In this document: positions 7,213-16,093 of the stretch, piece after piece
Position numbering within the stretch: the first letter of the stretch is position 1
Layout of the letters: each line of letters starts with the position of its first letter
From: Vibrio neptunius
GTDB lineage: Bacteria; Pseudomonadota; Gammaproteobacteria; Enterobacterales; Vibrionaceae
Reading direction: 5' to 3'
Assembly: GCF_000967495.1 (NCBI RefSeq)
Contig: NZ_JXXU01000030.1
Location: 27,412 to 91,411 of the forward strand
Length of the DNA: 64,000 bases
Notes under the pieces: generated by a model
Database searches by the model: none
Told to the model about the DNA's origin: nothing
What the model saw: the letters and a program-made list of their open reading frames with translations, nothing else
Translations under genes and position numbers: made by a program

Positions 7213-8607
7213 ATGAGTGAACGAGGAAGGATACGTATTACCAATTATCACGGTAAAATCTTTTATCGTTTGATTGACTGTTTGGTAATATTAGGTGCGT
7301 TGTATATTGCGATAAAAGCTAACGCCCATACTGTTACCTTAGGTTACGTCTCTGCGGGATTGATGGGGGTCATCATCTACTCTTTCATCGCTGAAAGCTT
7401 AGATATATACAGCCACTGGCGTACCGCAAAACTTCGTTCACTTGCGCTTTACACTTCGTTCTGTTGGTTCTCGACCGTTGGCGGGCTTACGTTACTCAGT
7501 TATTTTTCAAAAACGGGTCCAGACTTCTCAAGACTGATCATAGGGTGTTGGATCGTTTCCACTTTTGCCGCCTTACTTATATGGCGGGCTTTTGCGTTTA
7601 CGGCCCTTTATTATCTTCATCAACGCGGTGTGCATACAAAGAAAGCAGCCATCATTGGCTTAACTCCTCAAGGTTTAGAATTATCGAAAAACTTGAATAG
7701 CCATCCAGAGTTGGGGATACAACTCACTGGTTTTTATGATGATAGAGAACCGAAAAGACTGTCCAGCGACCTACCTATATTGGGCACAATTAAAGATGCA
7801 ATCGCGTTGGCCAAAAACGGTGAAGTGCAAAACATCTATATCGCGTTACCTATGCAGGCACAAAAGCGTATTTCAGATATCTTAGAAGCCTTTTCGGACA
7901 GCACTGTTAATACCTACGTTGTACCAGACTTTTTTACCTTTAACTTGCTTCATTCTCGCTGGTATACCATTGGTGATGTAAACGCTTTCAGCATATTCGA
8001 CACGCCATTTAATGGTTTATCTACCTGGCTTAAGCGTTTAGAAGACCTTGTTCTAAGCAGCCTGATACTCATCTTGATAAGCCCGATACTTCTTGCTGTT
8101 GCTATCGGAGTTAAAATCTCTTCTCCAGGACCGATTGTATTCAAACAGCTCAGATATGGCTTGGATGGCAAGCCAATCAAAGTGTGGAAGTTTCGCAGTA
8201 TGAAGGTGATGGACAACGGTGAAAAAGTTGCTCAAGCCACAAAGAATGACCCTAGAGTGACCAAATTTGGTGCCTTTATACGTCGAACATCACTGGATGA
8301 ATTGCCACAGTTTATTAATGTACTCCAAGGCCGAATGTCTATCGTTGGGCCGCGCCCTCACGCAGTGGCGCACAACGAAGAATACCGAACAATTGTTAAC
8401 CGTTACATGTTACGTCACAAGGTAAAACCTGGCATCACAGGCTGGGCTCAGGTTAACGGTTGGCGTGGTGAAACTAATACCATCGACAAGATGGAAAAGC
8501 GTGTCCAATTCGATCTCGACTATATCCACAGATGGTCACTATGGTTCGACCTTAAGATCGTTTTCCTCACTGTTTTCAAAGGTTTTGTTGGCAAAAACGC
8601 CTATTAA
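7213..8607 (+). CDS. vpsL: Undecaprenyl-phosphate glucose-1-phosphate transferase (VpsL/WcaJ-like)
   Basis: About 464 residues. Four N-terminal helices come first, then a CoA-binding-like middle domain (KKAAIIGLTPQGLELSKNL), a further helix (LVLSSLILILISPILLAVAI) and the C-terminal sugar-transferase domain. That domain has KFRSMKVMDNGEK, RRTSLDELPQFINVL, GPRPHAVAHNEEY and KPGITGWAQVNGWRGET, the full set of the polyisoprenyl-phosphate hexose-1-phosphate transferase family. It primes exopolysaccharide repeat-unit synthesis by loading a hexose phosphate on the lipid carrier at the inner membrane. The start is the ATG at 7213, with AGGAG seven bases before it; a TTG 54 bases upstream has no ribosome site. 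It is the first gene of the operon. The symbol rests on the match of gene order to V. cholerae vpsL-Q. Confidence 0.85.
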   Translation: MSERGRIRITNYHGKIFYRLIDCLVILGALYIAIKANAHTVTLGYVSAGLMGVIIYSFIAESLDIYSHWRTAKLRSLALYTSFCWFSTVGGLTLLSYFSKTGPDFSRLIIGCWIVSTFAALLIWRAFAFTALYYLHQRGVHTKKAAIIGLTPQGLELSKNLNSHPELGIQLTGFYDDREPKRLSSDLPILGTIKDAIALAKNGEVQNIYIALPMQAQKRISDILEAFSDSTVNTYVVPDFFTFNLLHSRWYTIGDVNAFSIFDTPFNGLSTWLKRLEDLVLSSLILILISPILLAVAIGVKISSPGPIVFKQLRYGLDGKPIKVWKFRSMKVMDNGEKVAQATKNDPRVTKFGAFIRRTSLDELPQFINVLQGRMSIVGPRPHAVAHNEEYRTIVNRYMLRHKVKPGITGWAQVNGWRGETNTIDKMEKRVQFDLDYIHRWSLWFDLKIVFLTVFKGFVGKNAY

Positions 8608-8627
8608 GTCATGGACATGATTTTATT

Positions 8628-9818
8628 ATGAATAGATTCAACACATTCATCTCATCCACTAGCTCAGTGCTGACGCTTGTGGTTGCTTATTCAGCTCATG
8701 CGGCCCCAACACCAGTGCCGATTGAAACCGAATCAGGCATCGCAATCGTACCTTATCTGAACCTCTACAGCGGCCATAACAACAACGTCGCTAAAGAAGA
8801 GTTCAACGAAACCAGCTCTTGGTTTGCAGTCTATGAACCTGGCGTGGGCTTTGAACTGGAAAATGGCAAGCAAAAACACAACTTAGGCTATCGCATTCAA
8901 CGCGGTGAATTCTTCAGCTCTCAACGTGACAACTATACCGATCATTTTCTTGATCTTACGAGTTATTGGGAAGTCAATTCAAGAAATGCACTCGACCTAC
9001 GCTATAGCGTTACCAAAACGCACGAAAATCGTGGTGATAATGACACGACGACCAACCTCGACTACAACAAATATGTCTCAAACTCTTTCAATATTGGCTA
9101 TCGCTATGGCAGCACTGAAGCAAAAGGCCAAATTGAGACCAATTTGGGCTGGGGTGATTTGTCGTACAAAAATAACCGAGACGTCACTCGCTATCAGGAT
9201 TGGGATGAAGGTCGATTCAGCACCGCATTCTTCTACAAGGCGTTGCCAAAAACTGCTTTATTAGCTCAATACGCCGTCAATGACCGAAGCTACAACGAAG
9301 TCGCATTGGGCTCTAGCGAGCGTGATAGCCTGCACCATTTCATTTATCTAGGTACATCATGGGATGCGACAGGTAAACTTCGTGGGAGCGTTAAACTGGG
9401 CTATCAGAACAAGGATTTTGACGCGCCGCAACGAGAGAGTTTTAACTCATTCTCTTGGGATATTGACGTTGCTTATATGTTGAGAAGCTATTCAGCTGTG
9501 GAGTTTAAAACCAGTCGTAAATCGACAGACCCGAATGGCTTGGGCGGTGCGATAGACAACTCCATTTACAATGCAAATTGGTCACATAACTGGTCACAAA
9601 TTATCTCTACCCACGCAGAACTTTCCTATCTGTCTGAGGACTATACCGACAGCGTGCGAAAAGACGACACGTCGAAAGCCAGTGTTTACCTCGATTATGA
9701 CTTTCGCCGCTGGCTAACATTCAAAGGCGGTGTGTCTTACGAATCACGTGACTCAAATCTGACCAACTTTAGCTATAACCAATCCGTGTATTATTTCTCG
9801 GTCGAAGGTGTGATGTAA
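8628..9818 (+). CDS. vpsM: Outer-membrane beta-barrel protein of the polysaccharide operon (VpsM-like)
   Basis: Product of 396 residues with a signal peptide (TLVVAYSAHA cleaved before AP at about residue 26) and then alternating aromatic/polar strands to the end. It closes with a hydrophobic strand of the outer-membrane type (VYYFSVEGVM). The pattern SGHNNNVAKEE near the N-terminus and the many short beta-strands fit the OM beta-barrel family found between the priming transferase and the Wza-like gene in vps/cps operons. It probably forms or helps form the export path in the outer membrane, as the neighbouring Wza-like protein is very short. It follows vpsL after 20 bases. The symbol comes from synteny. 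Confidence 0.75.
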   Translation: MNRFNTFISSTSSVLTLVVAYSAHAAPTPVPIETESGIAIVPYLNLYSGHNNNVAKEEFNETSSWFAVYEPGVGFELENGKQKHNLGYRIQRGEFFSSQRDNYTDHFLDLTSYWEVNSRNALDLRYSVTKTHENRGDNDTTTNLDYNKYVSNSFNIGYRYGSTEAKGQIETNLGWGDLSYKNNRDVTRYQDWDEGRFSTAFFYKALPKTALLAQYAVNDRSYNEVALGSSERDSLHHFIYLGTSWDATGKLRGSVKLGYQNKDFDAPQRESFNSFSWDIDVAYMLRSYSAVEFKTSRKSTDPNGLGGAIDNSIYNANWSHNWSQIISTHAELSYLSEDYTDSVRKDDTSKASVYLDYDFRRWLTFKGGVSYESRDSNLTNFSYNQSVYYFSVEGVM

Positions 9819-9822
9819 GCTC

Positions 9823-10341
9823 ATGAAGTGTCTATTTTCAATTCTTCTGCTGTGCCTTTCATTTCAAGTTATCGCTAATGATGATCTGTATCATCTTGGT
9901 GTTGGCGATCTGATCAAAGTTCAGGTTTATGATGAACCTGAACTGTCACTCGAAACTCGCGTTAGCGACAGCGGTTCAATGGATTATCCTTTCTTAGGCA
10001 GTATTGCACTCAAGGGCCGTACGCTTCGAGAGGTAAAGGAATCGATCCATGATGGTTTACTGGATGGCTATTTAGTCAATCCAAATGTTTATGTCAGTGT
10101 GGTTGAGTATCGTCCTTACTTTATCAATGGTGAAGTCATGACTTCAGGCGGCTATCCATTTCATCCCGGGCTAACAGTCAATCAAGCGATTACCATAGCT
10201 GGAGGCTTTACTGAGCGCGCTTCAAAAACCAAAATTTTTGTTTCGTCCAGCGATAAGCCTAACGAAAAACCAGCCCGTGTTTCCCTACTTCATCGAATCC
10301 AACCAGGTGACATCATCACCGTGGAAGAAAGCTTCTTTTAA
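9823..10341 (+). CDS. vpsN: Polysaccharide export protein, short Wza-like (VpsN-like)
   Basis: Product of 172 residues: a signal peptide (FSILLLCLSFQVIA), the Poly_export domain (YHLGVGDLIKVQVYDEPELS, then GSMDYPFLGSIALKGRTLRE) and one SLBB domain (FINGEVMTSGGYPFHPGLTV, AITIAGGFTERASKTK). It ends shortly after GDIITVEESFF. It is far shorter than E. coli Wza, with no C-terminal amphipathic outer-membrane helix, and I see no lipobox in front of the signal-peptide cysteine. It probably forms a periplasmic ring that works with the barrel protein encoded just upstream (4-base gap). The stop abuts the next gene. Confidence 0.85.
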   Translation: MKCLFSILLLCLSFQVIANDDLYHLGVGDLIKVQVYDEPELSLETRVSDSGSMDYPFLGSIALKGRTLREVKESIHDGLLDGYLVNPNVYVSVVEYRPYFINGEVMTSGGYPFHPGLTVNQAITIAGGFTERASKTKIFVSSSDKPNEKPARVSLLHRIQPGDIITVEESFF

Positions 10342-10350
10342 TTGAATATT

Positions 10351-12555
10351 ATGGAAAATACCCAGAACCCTCCGGTGAGCAAAGAAGAGCTCATTGATAT
10401 CCGCCAATATTTCAAAGTGCTACTTAACTATAAGTGGCGCATTGCTATTTTCGCTTTATTGGTAACGGCCATTACAGTGCTGGTTGTCTTGTCTCTGCCG
10501 TCAAAATATACCGCCAGAGCGACTTTGTTGATTGAGTCCCAACAAGCCAATATTATCTCGATAGAAGACTTTTACGGCTTGGATACCAAAAGCCAAGAGT
10601 ATTATTTAACACAGATTGAGATTCTCAAATCTGATCGCGTCTCTGAAGAAGTCATCCGTCGTTTGGACCTCGCCAACCATCCAGAATTTGATCCTCGCTC
10701 TAAAGAGAAGACTGAAGCCTCTTTAAAAGACCGTTTGATTGAGTGGTTTCCTGTGTTGCAAGCATTTAGGAAGTCCCTTCCAGAACAAGATATTGGCAAG
10801 TCTGAGTACGCGCGAAACAAGCTGGTTTTATACAAATTCAAACGTGGTTTGGCCATCAATCCAATTCGAAAAACTCAGCTAGTACAAATCTCTTATACCA
10901 GCAAAGACCCTGAACTATCTGCGCAAATTGCGAATGAAATCGGACGCGTTTTCATGGACAGCAATATTGAAGCGAAAATTGAGGTCACTCGGCAGGCGTC
11001 AAGCTGGCTAAATGAGCGTATTGGCGATTTACGCGAAAAATTACGTCAATCCGAAGCACAACTACAAGCTTTCTTACAAGCCGAAGGATTGGTTGATATT
11101 CAAGGCGTTGAAAGCCTTGCTTCTCAAGAGCTGGCAGAACTCACCTCTCAGCTTAACAAAGCCCGTGATAGACGTGTCGCCTCGGAAACCTTGTATCAGG
11201 TTGCCAGAAACTATAAATCTGACTCCAGTCAACTATCTGCCCTCGCTTCCGTCCCAGAGATTTCCAATCACCCGACGATTCGTGATGTTAAAGTAGCGGA
11301 AGTTCAAGCAGAGCGGAAAGTCTCCGAGCTTTCGAAACGCTACGGCCCTAAGCACCCAAAACTCAAAGCGGCGATGGCTGAGTTAGAGTCTGTGAAGAAA
11401 AATCTCAGTTCGGAGTTAAACCAGCTTCTAAATGGCATCAACAATGAACTCAAAGCAGCAAAACAAGCCGAAAAGACGATCCGCAGCGAGCTCGAAAACC
11501 GCAAAGTTGAGTTTCAGGACCTGACGGTTAAAAACGCCAAGTATTCAGAGCTTAAACGGGAAGTACAAACCAACCGAGAGCTGTTTGATTTATTCTTAAG
11601 TCGTCAGAAAGAAACCAGTGCATCGAGTGATTTTAATGCCAATATTGCGCGCTTTACTGACTATGCTAGCCCTCCACTTGCGCCAAGTAAGCCAAATCGC
11701 AAAATGATCGTAATCCTGGCATTTTTGGCATCGCTAAGTTTTGGTTGTGTGATGGCGTTTGTCGCTGATGCGGTGAACGATACGTTCACAGATATTAAGC
11801 AAGTCTCCAAACAACTCTCTCTGGAGATCCTTGGTATTGTACCGTCACTAAAAACTAAGCGACCGTTAGATGGCAAAGCCTATTTCGATGAGCGCAATCG
11901 CCAGTTAACAGAAGCCATACGAACAGTCCGTACTGGGTACTTGCTGGCAAACTCGAATAAATCGAGCTCTGTCCTCATGGTGACTTCATCACAACCTGAC
12001 GAAGGCAAAACAACATCGGCGCTCAACCTTGCTCTTTCTCTTGCCCAGATGGAAAAGACATTGTTAATCGACTGCGATTTGAGGAAACCCGCTGTTGCTC
12101 GCCGCTTTGGTCTACCGTCAGCACAACCTGGAGTCACAAATATCCTAACCAAAACTCATGTCATAGAGGATTGCATATATAGGGATGAAGAATCAGAGCT
12201 GGATGTACTTGCTGCTGGCACATACACCAATAATCCTCTTGAACTGATTTCCTCTTCAGGGTTCACCGATTTTATTGAGCAGCTAAAAACGAAATACGAT
12301 CGTATCATCATCGATACCCCTCCTTGTCTCGCAGTTAGCGACGCATTTATGCTGTCTCGCTATGTTGATTCTGCGGTTATCGTGATTAATGCGTCTCATA
12401 CCCGAACCAAGACGGTACGCGATGTGGTAGGAAAGCTGGCCCAGCAAGGGACTAGAATCGACGGTGTCATTCTCAACAAACTTAACGTAAAGAAGGCATC
12501 AGCGTACAGCGGCTACAAACAATATCAGTCTTATTACGGGGTCGAGAACGTGTAA
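10351..12555 (+). CDS. vpsO: Polysaccharide co-polymerase / BY-kinase (VpsO, Wzc-like)
   Basis: About 734 residues. It has an N-terminal Wzz domain with first helix IAIFALLVTAITVLVVL, a long periplasmic coiled coil (about residues 190-410), and a second helix (MIVILAFLASLSFGCVMAF) preceded by a PP-x-APSKPNR motif. The cytoplasmic tyrosine kinase has Walker A SSQPDEGKTT, Walker A' LLIDCDLRKP and Walker B YDRIIIDTPP. The C-terminus is a tyrosine cluster (YSGYKQYQSYYG), the autophosphorylation tail. The protein sets chain length and couples polymerisation to export. A TTG at 10342, directly after the previous stop, is an alternative start; I prefer the ATG at 10351. The stop overlaps the next start (TAATG), suggesting translational coupling. 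Confidence 0.9.
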   Translation: MENTQNPPVSKEELIDIRQYFKVLLNYKWRIAIFALLVTAITVLVVLSLPSKYTARATLLIESQQANIISIEDFYGLDTKSQEYYLTQIEILKSDRVSEEVIRRLDLANHPEFDPRSKEKTEASLKDRLIEWFPVLQAFRKSLPEQDIGKSEYARNKLVLYKFKRGLAINPIRKTQLVQISYTSKDPELSAQIANEIGRVFMDSNIEAKIEVTRQASSWLNERIGDLREKLRQSEAQLQAFLQAEGLVDIQGVESLASQELAELTSQLNKARDRRVASETLYQVARNYKSDSSQLSALASVPEISNHPTIRDVKVAEVQAERKVSELSKRYGPKHPKLKAAMAELESVKKNLSSELNQLLNGINNELKAAKQAEKTIRSELENRKVEFQDLTVKNAKYSELKREVQTNRELFDLFLSRQKETSASSDFNANIARFTDYASPPLAPSKPNRKMIVILAFLASLSFGCVMAFVADAVNDTFTDIKQVSKQLSLEILGIVPSLKTKRPLDGKAYFDERNRQLTEAIRTVRTGYLLANSNKSSSVLMVTSSQPDEGKTTSALNLALSLAQMEKTLLIDCDLRKPAVARRFGLPSAQPGVTNILTKTHVIEDCIYRDEESELDVLAAGTYTNNPLELISSSGFTDFIEQLKTKYDRIIIDTPPCLAVSDAFMLSRYVDSAVIVINASHTRTKTVRDVVGKLAQQGTRIDGVILNKLNVKKASAYSGYKQYQSYYGVENV

Positions 12556-13247
12556 TGAGAAAGCGAGCAGCAGCTTCATTATTCAAACTAGGACTGGCAT
12601 TTTCCGCCATCTGTGTTCTTTACCTATCGTATCACTTTGGCGTAGCGTCACTCTACGCCAAAGCGGTATCGAACCAGATTGAGCAATGGAATGCGTCCAA
12701 CAAAAAGCCCTCATTCAGCGACATAGAAAGTGCTGAAAAACTTATCAGCGCAGGCCTCACACATCATCCATCGCATCCGCACTATTTCGACTTACAAGGA
12801 AAAGTGTACGAGTGGAAAGCTTACATTAGTGATAGCCTCGATAAAGAGGCTTACTTGAAGTTAGCGAAAAGCGCCTATCTTAACAGCGCAGAACTGAGGC
12901 CAAACTGGCCGAACACTTGGGTCAACTTGGCAACGCTAGAAACTCAAATGCAAGGTGAAAGCCGTGAACTCTACCTACGCAAAGCTGATCAAAAAGGCCC
13001 TTTTGTACCTCAGGTCAACTTGAAAATCGCGACTTTGGCCTTATCCCATTGGCAACAGTTTACGCCCCAAGAACGTAAGCTTGCGATGCCCCACATTTAC
13101 AGAGCGATCAAGCATAAAGATGTCCGACAATCATTCCGTGACTACCTAACAAAAAGCAGTAAATTTCGTTTCGCTTGTATCATAATGAAGCAAATGCCCG
13201 ATATCGATTACGCTTCTATCGGCTCATGTCGCTACCTCAAGGTATAA
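12555..13247 (+). CDS. vpsP: Membrane-anchored TPR-like protein of the vps operon (VpsP-like)
   Basis: Product of 230 residues. One N-terminal helix (LGLAFSAICVLYLSYHFGVA) is followed by a helical periplasmic domain whose pieces (HPHYFDLQGKVYEWKAYI, LAKSAYLNSAELRPNWPNTW, LATLETQMQGESRELYLRKA) look like tetratricopeptide-type repeats. Position after the Wzc-like gene matches vpsP, whose biochemical role is not settled; a scaffold for the export or polymerisation complex is a reasonable inference. The ATG overlaps the TAA of vpsO by one base. After it a 137-base gap separates the operon from the next small gene, the first sizeable gap in the unit. Confidence 0.7.
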   Translation: MRKRAAASLFKLGLAFSAICVLYLSYHFGVASLYAKAVSNQIEQWNASNKKPSFSDIESAEKLISAGLTHHPSHPHYFDLQGKVYEWKAYISDSLDKEAYLKLAKSAYLNSAELRPNWPNTWVNLATLETQMQGESRELYLRKADQKGPFVPQVNLKIATLALSHWQQFTPQERKLAMPHIYRAIKHKDVRQSFRDYLTKSSKFRFACIIMKQMPDIDYASIGSCRYLKV

Positions 13248-13384
13248 GTGTTTCAGATATGAGCGCAGCGTTGAATCATTTTTAAGAAAAACAGAATGTT
13301 AAGATAATATTTATCGATAAATCTAAACCAGTCCATATACTGGCAGTACTATAGGCTCATTAAGAGTATTCGGGAACTAACATA

Positions 13385-13960
13385 ATGAATTACAAAGCAT
13401 GGGTATTGATAACCAGCATAGTGTTTTCAGCACACAGTATGGCTGAGAAAGCACCTGATGTTACTTGTTCAGATGCAGATGCCATTCAAGCATCAATAGA
13501 AAACGCTACTGACGTCACGTCGACACTAGTCAGCTTACTTTCTAACTGTCCTGATCAGTCAACCGATATACTCTCTATCGCATCACAAGCACATTCCAAT
13601 GAGAGCCTCGCTGTACTCGACGCTGCCAGTCAAGTATTGGCACCGGAGCAAATGGCTAAAGCAACCGCTATTGTCGTCAGCCACGCAAATCCCGAGGCCT
13701 ACGATCAGCTTATCCAACAAGCGGTTCTCTCTGCTCCAGAGCACGCGCAAGATATTGTTGATGAAGTTGCAAAGCTCGGCCTTCTCGACCCGACCGATAT
13801 TCTGATTGCAGCTATTTCAGGTGGCGCTGACCCGGCGTTAATCAGTGAACCAACAGCTGCGGGTATTGCCACTGCTCCACCTTTAGCGGTTAACCCAGGC
13901 GCAACGACCGCATTGGGAACTGGCAATGGTAGTGGCGGTGGTACAGCCTCTCCGAATTAG
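13385..13960 (+). CDS. Small secreted protein of unknown function within the polysaccharide operon
   Basis: Product of 191 residues that I do not recognise. It has a signal peptide (WVLITSIVFSAHSMA before EKAPD), then an Ala/Ser-rich all-helical region with repeated Asp-Ile-x-x-x-Ala patterns (DQSTDILSIASQAHS, HAQDIVDEVAKL, DPTDILIAAISGG). It ends in a low-complexity Pro/Ala/Gly tail (GTGNGSGGGTASPN). There are two cysteines in the mature part (near residues 29 and 58), suggesting one disulfide. It sits between the vpsP-like and polymerase genes, where the V. cholerae operon as I recall it has nothing. An intrinsic terminator follows directly. It may be a matrix or export accessory protein; that is only context. 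Confidence 0.7.
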   Translation: MNYKAWVLITSIVFSAHSMAEKAPDVTCSDADAIQASIENATDVTSTLVSLLSNCPDQSTDILSIASQAHSNESLAVLDAASQVLAPEQMAKATAIVVSHANPEAYDQLIQQAVLSAPEHAQDIVDEVAKLGLLDPTDILIAAISGGADPALISEPTAAGIATAPPLAVNPGATTALGTGNGSGGGTASPN

Positions 13961-13979
13961 GTTGTGGATATTTGACTAA

Positions 13980-14007
13980 GGCAGGCCTTGAGCCTGCCCT
14001 TTTTTTG
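13980..14007 (+). terminator. Intrinsic terminator between the small secreted protein and the polymerase gene
   Basis: GGCAGGC (13980-13986), loop CTTGA, GCCTGCC (13992-13998), then C and seven T. The polymerase ATG lies only nine bases past the T-run, so this site would act as an attenuator inside the operon, or the polymerase gene must have its own start of transcription. Confidence 0.85.
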
Positions 14008-14015
14008 TGCTTTTT

Positions 14016-15335
14016 ATGACAAGTTTGCTTGAAAGACTGATTTACCCTTTTTTCCTTCTATTTGTGTTTTGGCTCCCTATCCCTTTAGGCGGAAACCGTC
14101 CGTGGGCCTGGTCGATCAATGAATTCCTTATCGCTGCGTTGTTGCTTCTCTGCGTGATTAGTTACTCCAGTGATCATTGGCTGCATTATTTAAAACGAAC
14201 CCGATGGGTGATAGTGCCATTAGCTCTTTTTACTCTGTGGAGTTTTATCCAGCCTCTACTTCCTTTTGGCTCTTTTGAGGACACTGGACTGGCGATCGTC
14301 TCATCGGTTAAAACGCTACATTATTTACAGTTGTGTTTAGTTGCATCGGTTGTCATAACTAGTATGTCGCGACTCAAAGCCCTGACTCTCGTCATGGTGA
14401 GCAGTGGTGTATGCCAGGGTTTTTACGCAGGTGTTATTCAACTGCTCGATCTCCCTCTGTCTCCTATATTAGATTTACCCGTCGGTCACAGAGCTTCGGG
14501 GAGCTTTGTTTACCATAACCACTTGGCCAACTTCCTGCTGATCAACCTATGCATTGGCTTTGGACTACTGATCTCACAATTGCAAGATAATCAGAAACAA
14601 AGTATTCGTCTTTCTGCGCAACACTTTTTTGCCGTGTTCCTATCTGACAAAGCTTTCATTCGTTTGGGCTTGATCATTATGGTTATCGCTCTGGTTTTAA
14701 CCCGCTCTCGGATGGGAAATGTGGCATTTTTTATCGCTCTGACTACGGGCTGCTTGCTTCTACTGCTGCTTTTTAAAAACAAACCCAAAAGCATGTATGT
14801 ACTTATTGCCAGCCTGTTTGCGATTGATACTTTGATTGTCAGCACATGGTTTGGCTTAGACAAAGTGAAACAACGTTTAGTCGAGACCAGTCTGAGTAAT
14901 GAATCAAGAGATGATGTGATATATGCAGCTTTTGAAGCAATCCAACAACAGCCCTGGGTTGGCTTAGGTGGTGGCAGTTTTTACTCGTCGTTTCAGGCCT
15001 ACAATAACGGAAAAATTCAACTCTTTTACGATCACGCCCACAACGACTATATCCAGTTTGTCTTCGAGTATGGTCTGATTGGTACATCAATACTGGCAGT
15101 GGCTGTTGTCGCCGCTCTGCTTAAGTCAATGCAAGCTTTTCGAAATCGACGCAGCCGTCAGATGAAAGGAGCGGGGCTCGGGGCTTTTATGGCTATATTA
15201 GGGATGCTGATCCACATGAGCGTTGATTTCCCACTACAAGCACCAGCAACGACTATCTATTTCTTACTTTGTCTACTCATCGCTCACTGGGCTTTTTCTA
15301 TCCCTGCCGTAAAACGTAAACGCTCAGATGACTAG
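14016..15335 (+). CDS. vpsQ: O-antigen ligase/polymerase family protein (VpsQ, Wzy_C domain)
   Basis: About 439 residues with ten or more hydrophobic helices. The large periplasmic loop carries the Wzy_C/WaaL signature: HNHLANFLLINL at about residue 170 and HAHNDYIQFVFEYGLIG at about residue 345. Members polymerise or transfer polysaccharide repeat units from the lipid carrier on the periplasmic face. Position after the vpsP-like gene matches vpsQ of V. cholerae. The ATG at 14016 is chosen; a GTG at 14007 lies inside the T-run of the preceding terminator, and neither has a good ribosome site. Expression probably depends on read-through of that terminator. It is closed by a strong terminator. 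Confidence 0.8.
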   Translation: MTSLLERLIYPFFLLFVFWLPIPLGGNRPWAWSINEFLIAALLLLCVISYSSDHWLHYLKRTRWVIVPLALFTLWSFIQPLLPFGSFEDTGLAIVSSVKTLHYLQLCLVASVVITSMSRLKALTLVMVSSGVCQGFYAGVIQLLDLPLSPILDLPVGHRASGSFVYHNHLANFLLINLCIGFGLLISQLQDNQKQSIRLSAQHFFAVFLSDKAFIRLGLIIMVIALVLTRSRMGNVAFFIALTTGCLLLLLLFKNKPKSMYVLIASLFAIDTLIVSTWFGLDKVKQRLVETSLSNESRDDVIYAAFEAIQQQPWVGLGGGSFYSSFQAYNNGKIQLFYDHAHNDYIQFVFEYGLIGTSILAVAVVAALLKSMQAFRNRRSRQMKGAGLGAFMAILGMLIHMSVDFPLQAPATTIYFLLCLLIAHWAFSIPAVKRKRSDD

Positions 15336-15344
15336 CGAGTAAGC

Positions 15345-15379
15345 GAACACTCCCTCGCAATGAGGGAGTGTTCCTTTTT
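15345..15379 (+). terminator. Intrinsic terminator closing the polysaccharide operon
   Basis: A perfect 12-pair stem, GAACACTCCCTC (15345-15356) with GAGGGAGTGTTC (15362-15373), has a five-base loop and is followed by CTTTTT. It separates the operon from the convergent scs genes and may stop transcription from both sides. Confidence 0.9.
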
Positions 15380-15381
15380 CA

Positions 15382-16083
15382 TTACAATTGTTTTTCGATG
15401 ATTTCTTCCAGTTTATCGTAAGGCACATAACCCGGGATCACGCTCTCACCAACAATCAAAGCAGGCGTTCCACGCAAACCGAAGCCATTGAACAACGCGT
15501 AATTGTTTTCCAACTGCTTTTCAATGTCTTCAGGGTTGTTCAGGTACTGTTCTGTACCTGTTTTCTTGGCAATTTTAGCCAGAGAAATCGCATCGTGGGT
15601 CCCTGGTTTCGCCACTAAAAACTCGTGAACTTGAGGGTACTTGTCACGTGCATTTTGCCACACATTCAAAGCATAACCCGCCGAGTTCACACTCGAAGAA
15701 CCTTCTTTCAGCGGAACATACAAGTTAACGACTTTGATTTGCGGGTAGTCCTTTACCAACTTCTGCAATTCAAGATCTAGCTTCTTACAATAAGGGCAGC
15801 TGTAATCCGTCACGTTAACCAAGGTTAATTCCGCATTTTCTGCCCCTATAGAGGTGTGCTTAGGGTCGTTGATATACGCTTGGCTGCTCGATAGCAACTG
15901 ATCAAATTGTTGCTGTTGCTTAACGTACATGCCCAAACTTTCGTGAAGCCCGTTGACGACACCTGGATTGGCTTTTAGCATCTCGACAATTTCGTTGATT
16001 TTTTCGTCCTGATTTTGAGCTTGAGCCAGAGGCGATAACGCCATAACGCCCATCGCCAATGCTATTGTTAATTTCTTAATCAC
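15382..16083 (-). CDS. scsC: Periplasmic DsbA-family thiol oxidoreductase (ScsC-like)
   Basis: Product of 233 residues with a signal peptide (LAMGVMALSPLAQA before QNQDEK). A helical N-terminal extension of about 60 residues comes first, as in trimeric ScsC, then a DsbA-type thioredoxin fold with active site YSCPYCKK and the cis-proline loop GLRGTPALIVG. ScsC proteins are disulfide isomerases or copper-binding oxidoreductases kept reduced by ScsB. It is the last gene of an scsB-scsD-scsC unit, ten bases after scsD. The CPYC centre is a variant; other ScsC proteins have a different dipeptide between the cysteines, which would change redox potential. Confidence 0.8.
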   Translation of the reverse strand: MIKKLTIALAMGVMALSPLAQAQNQDEKINEIVEMLKANPGVVNGLHESLGMYVKQQQQFDQLLSSSQAYINDPKHTSIGAENAELTLVNVTDYSCPYCKKLDLELQKLVKDYPQIKVVNLYVPLKEGSSSVNSAGYALNVWQNARDKYPQVHEFLVAKPGTHDAISLAKIAKKTGTEQYLNNPEDIEKQLENNYALFNGFGLRGTPALIVGESVIPGYVPYDKLEEIIEKQL

Positions 16084-16093
16084 TGTATCTTTC

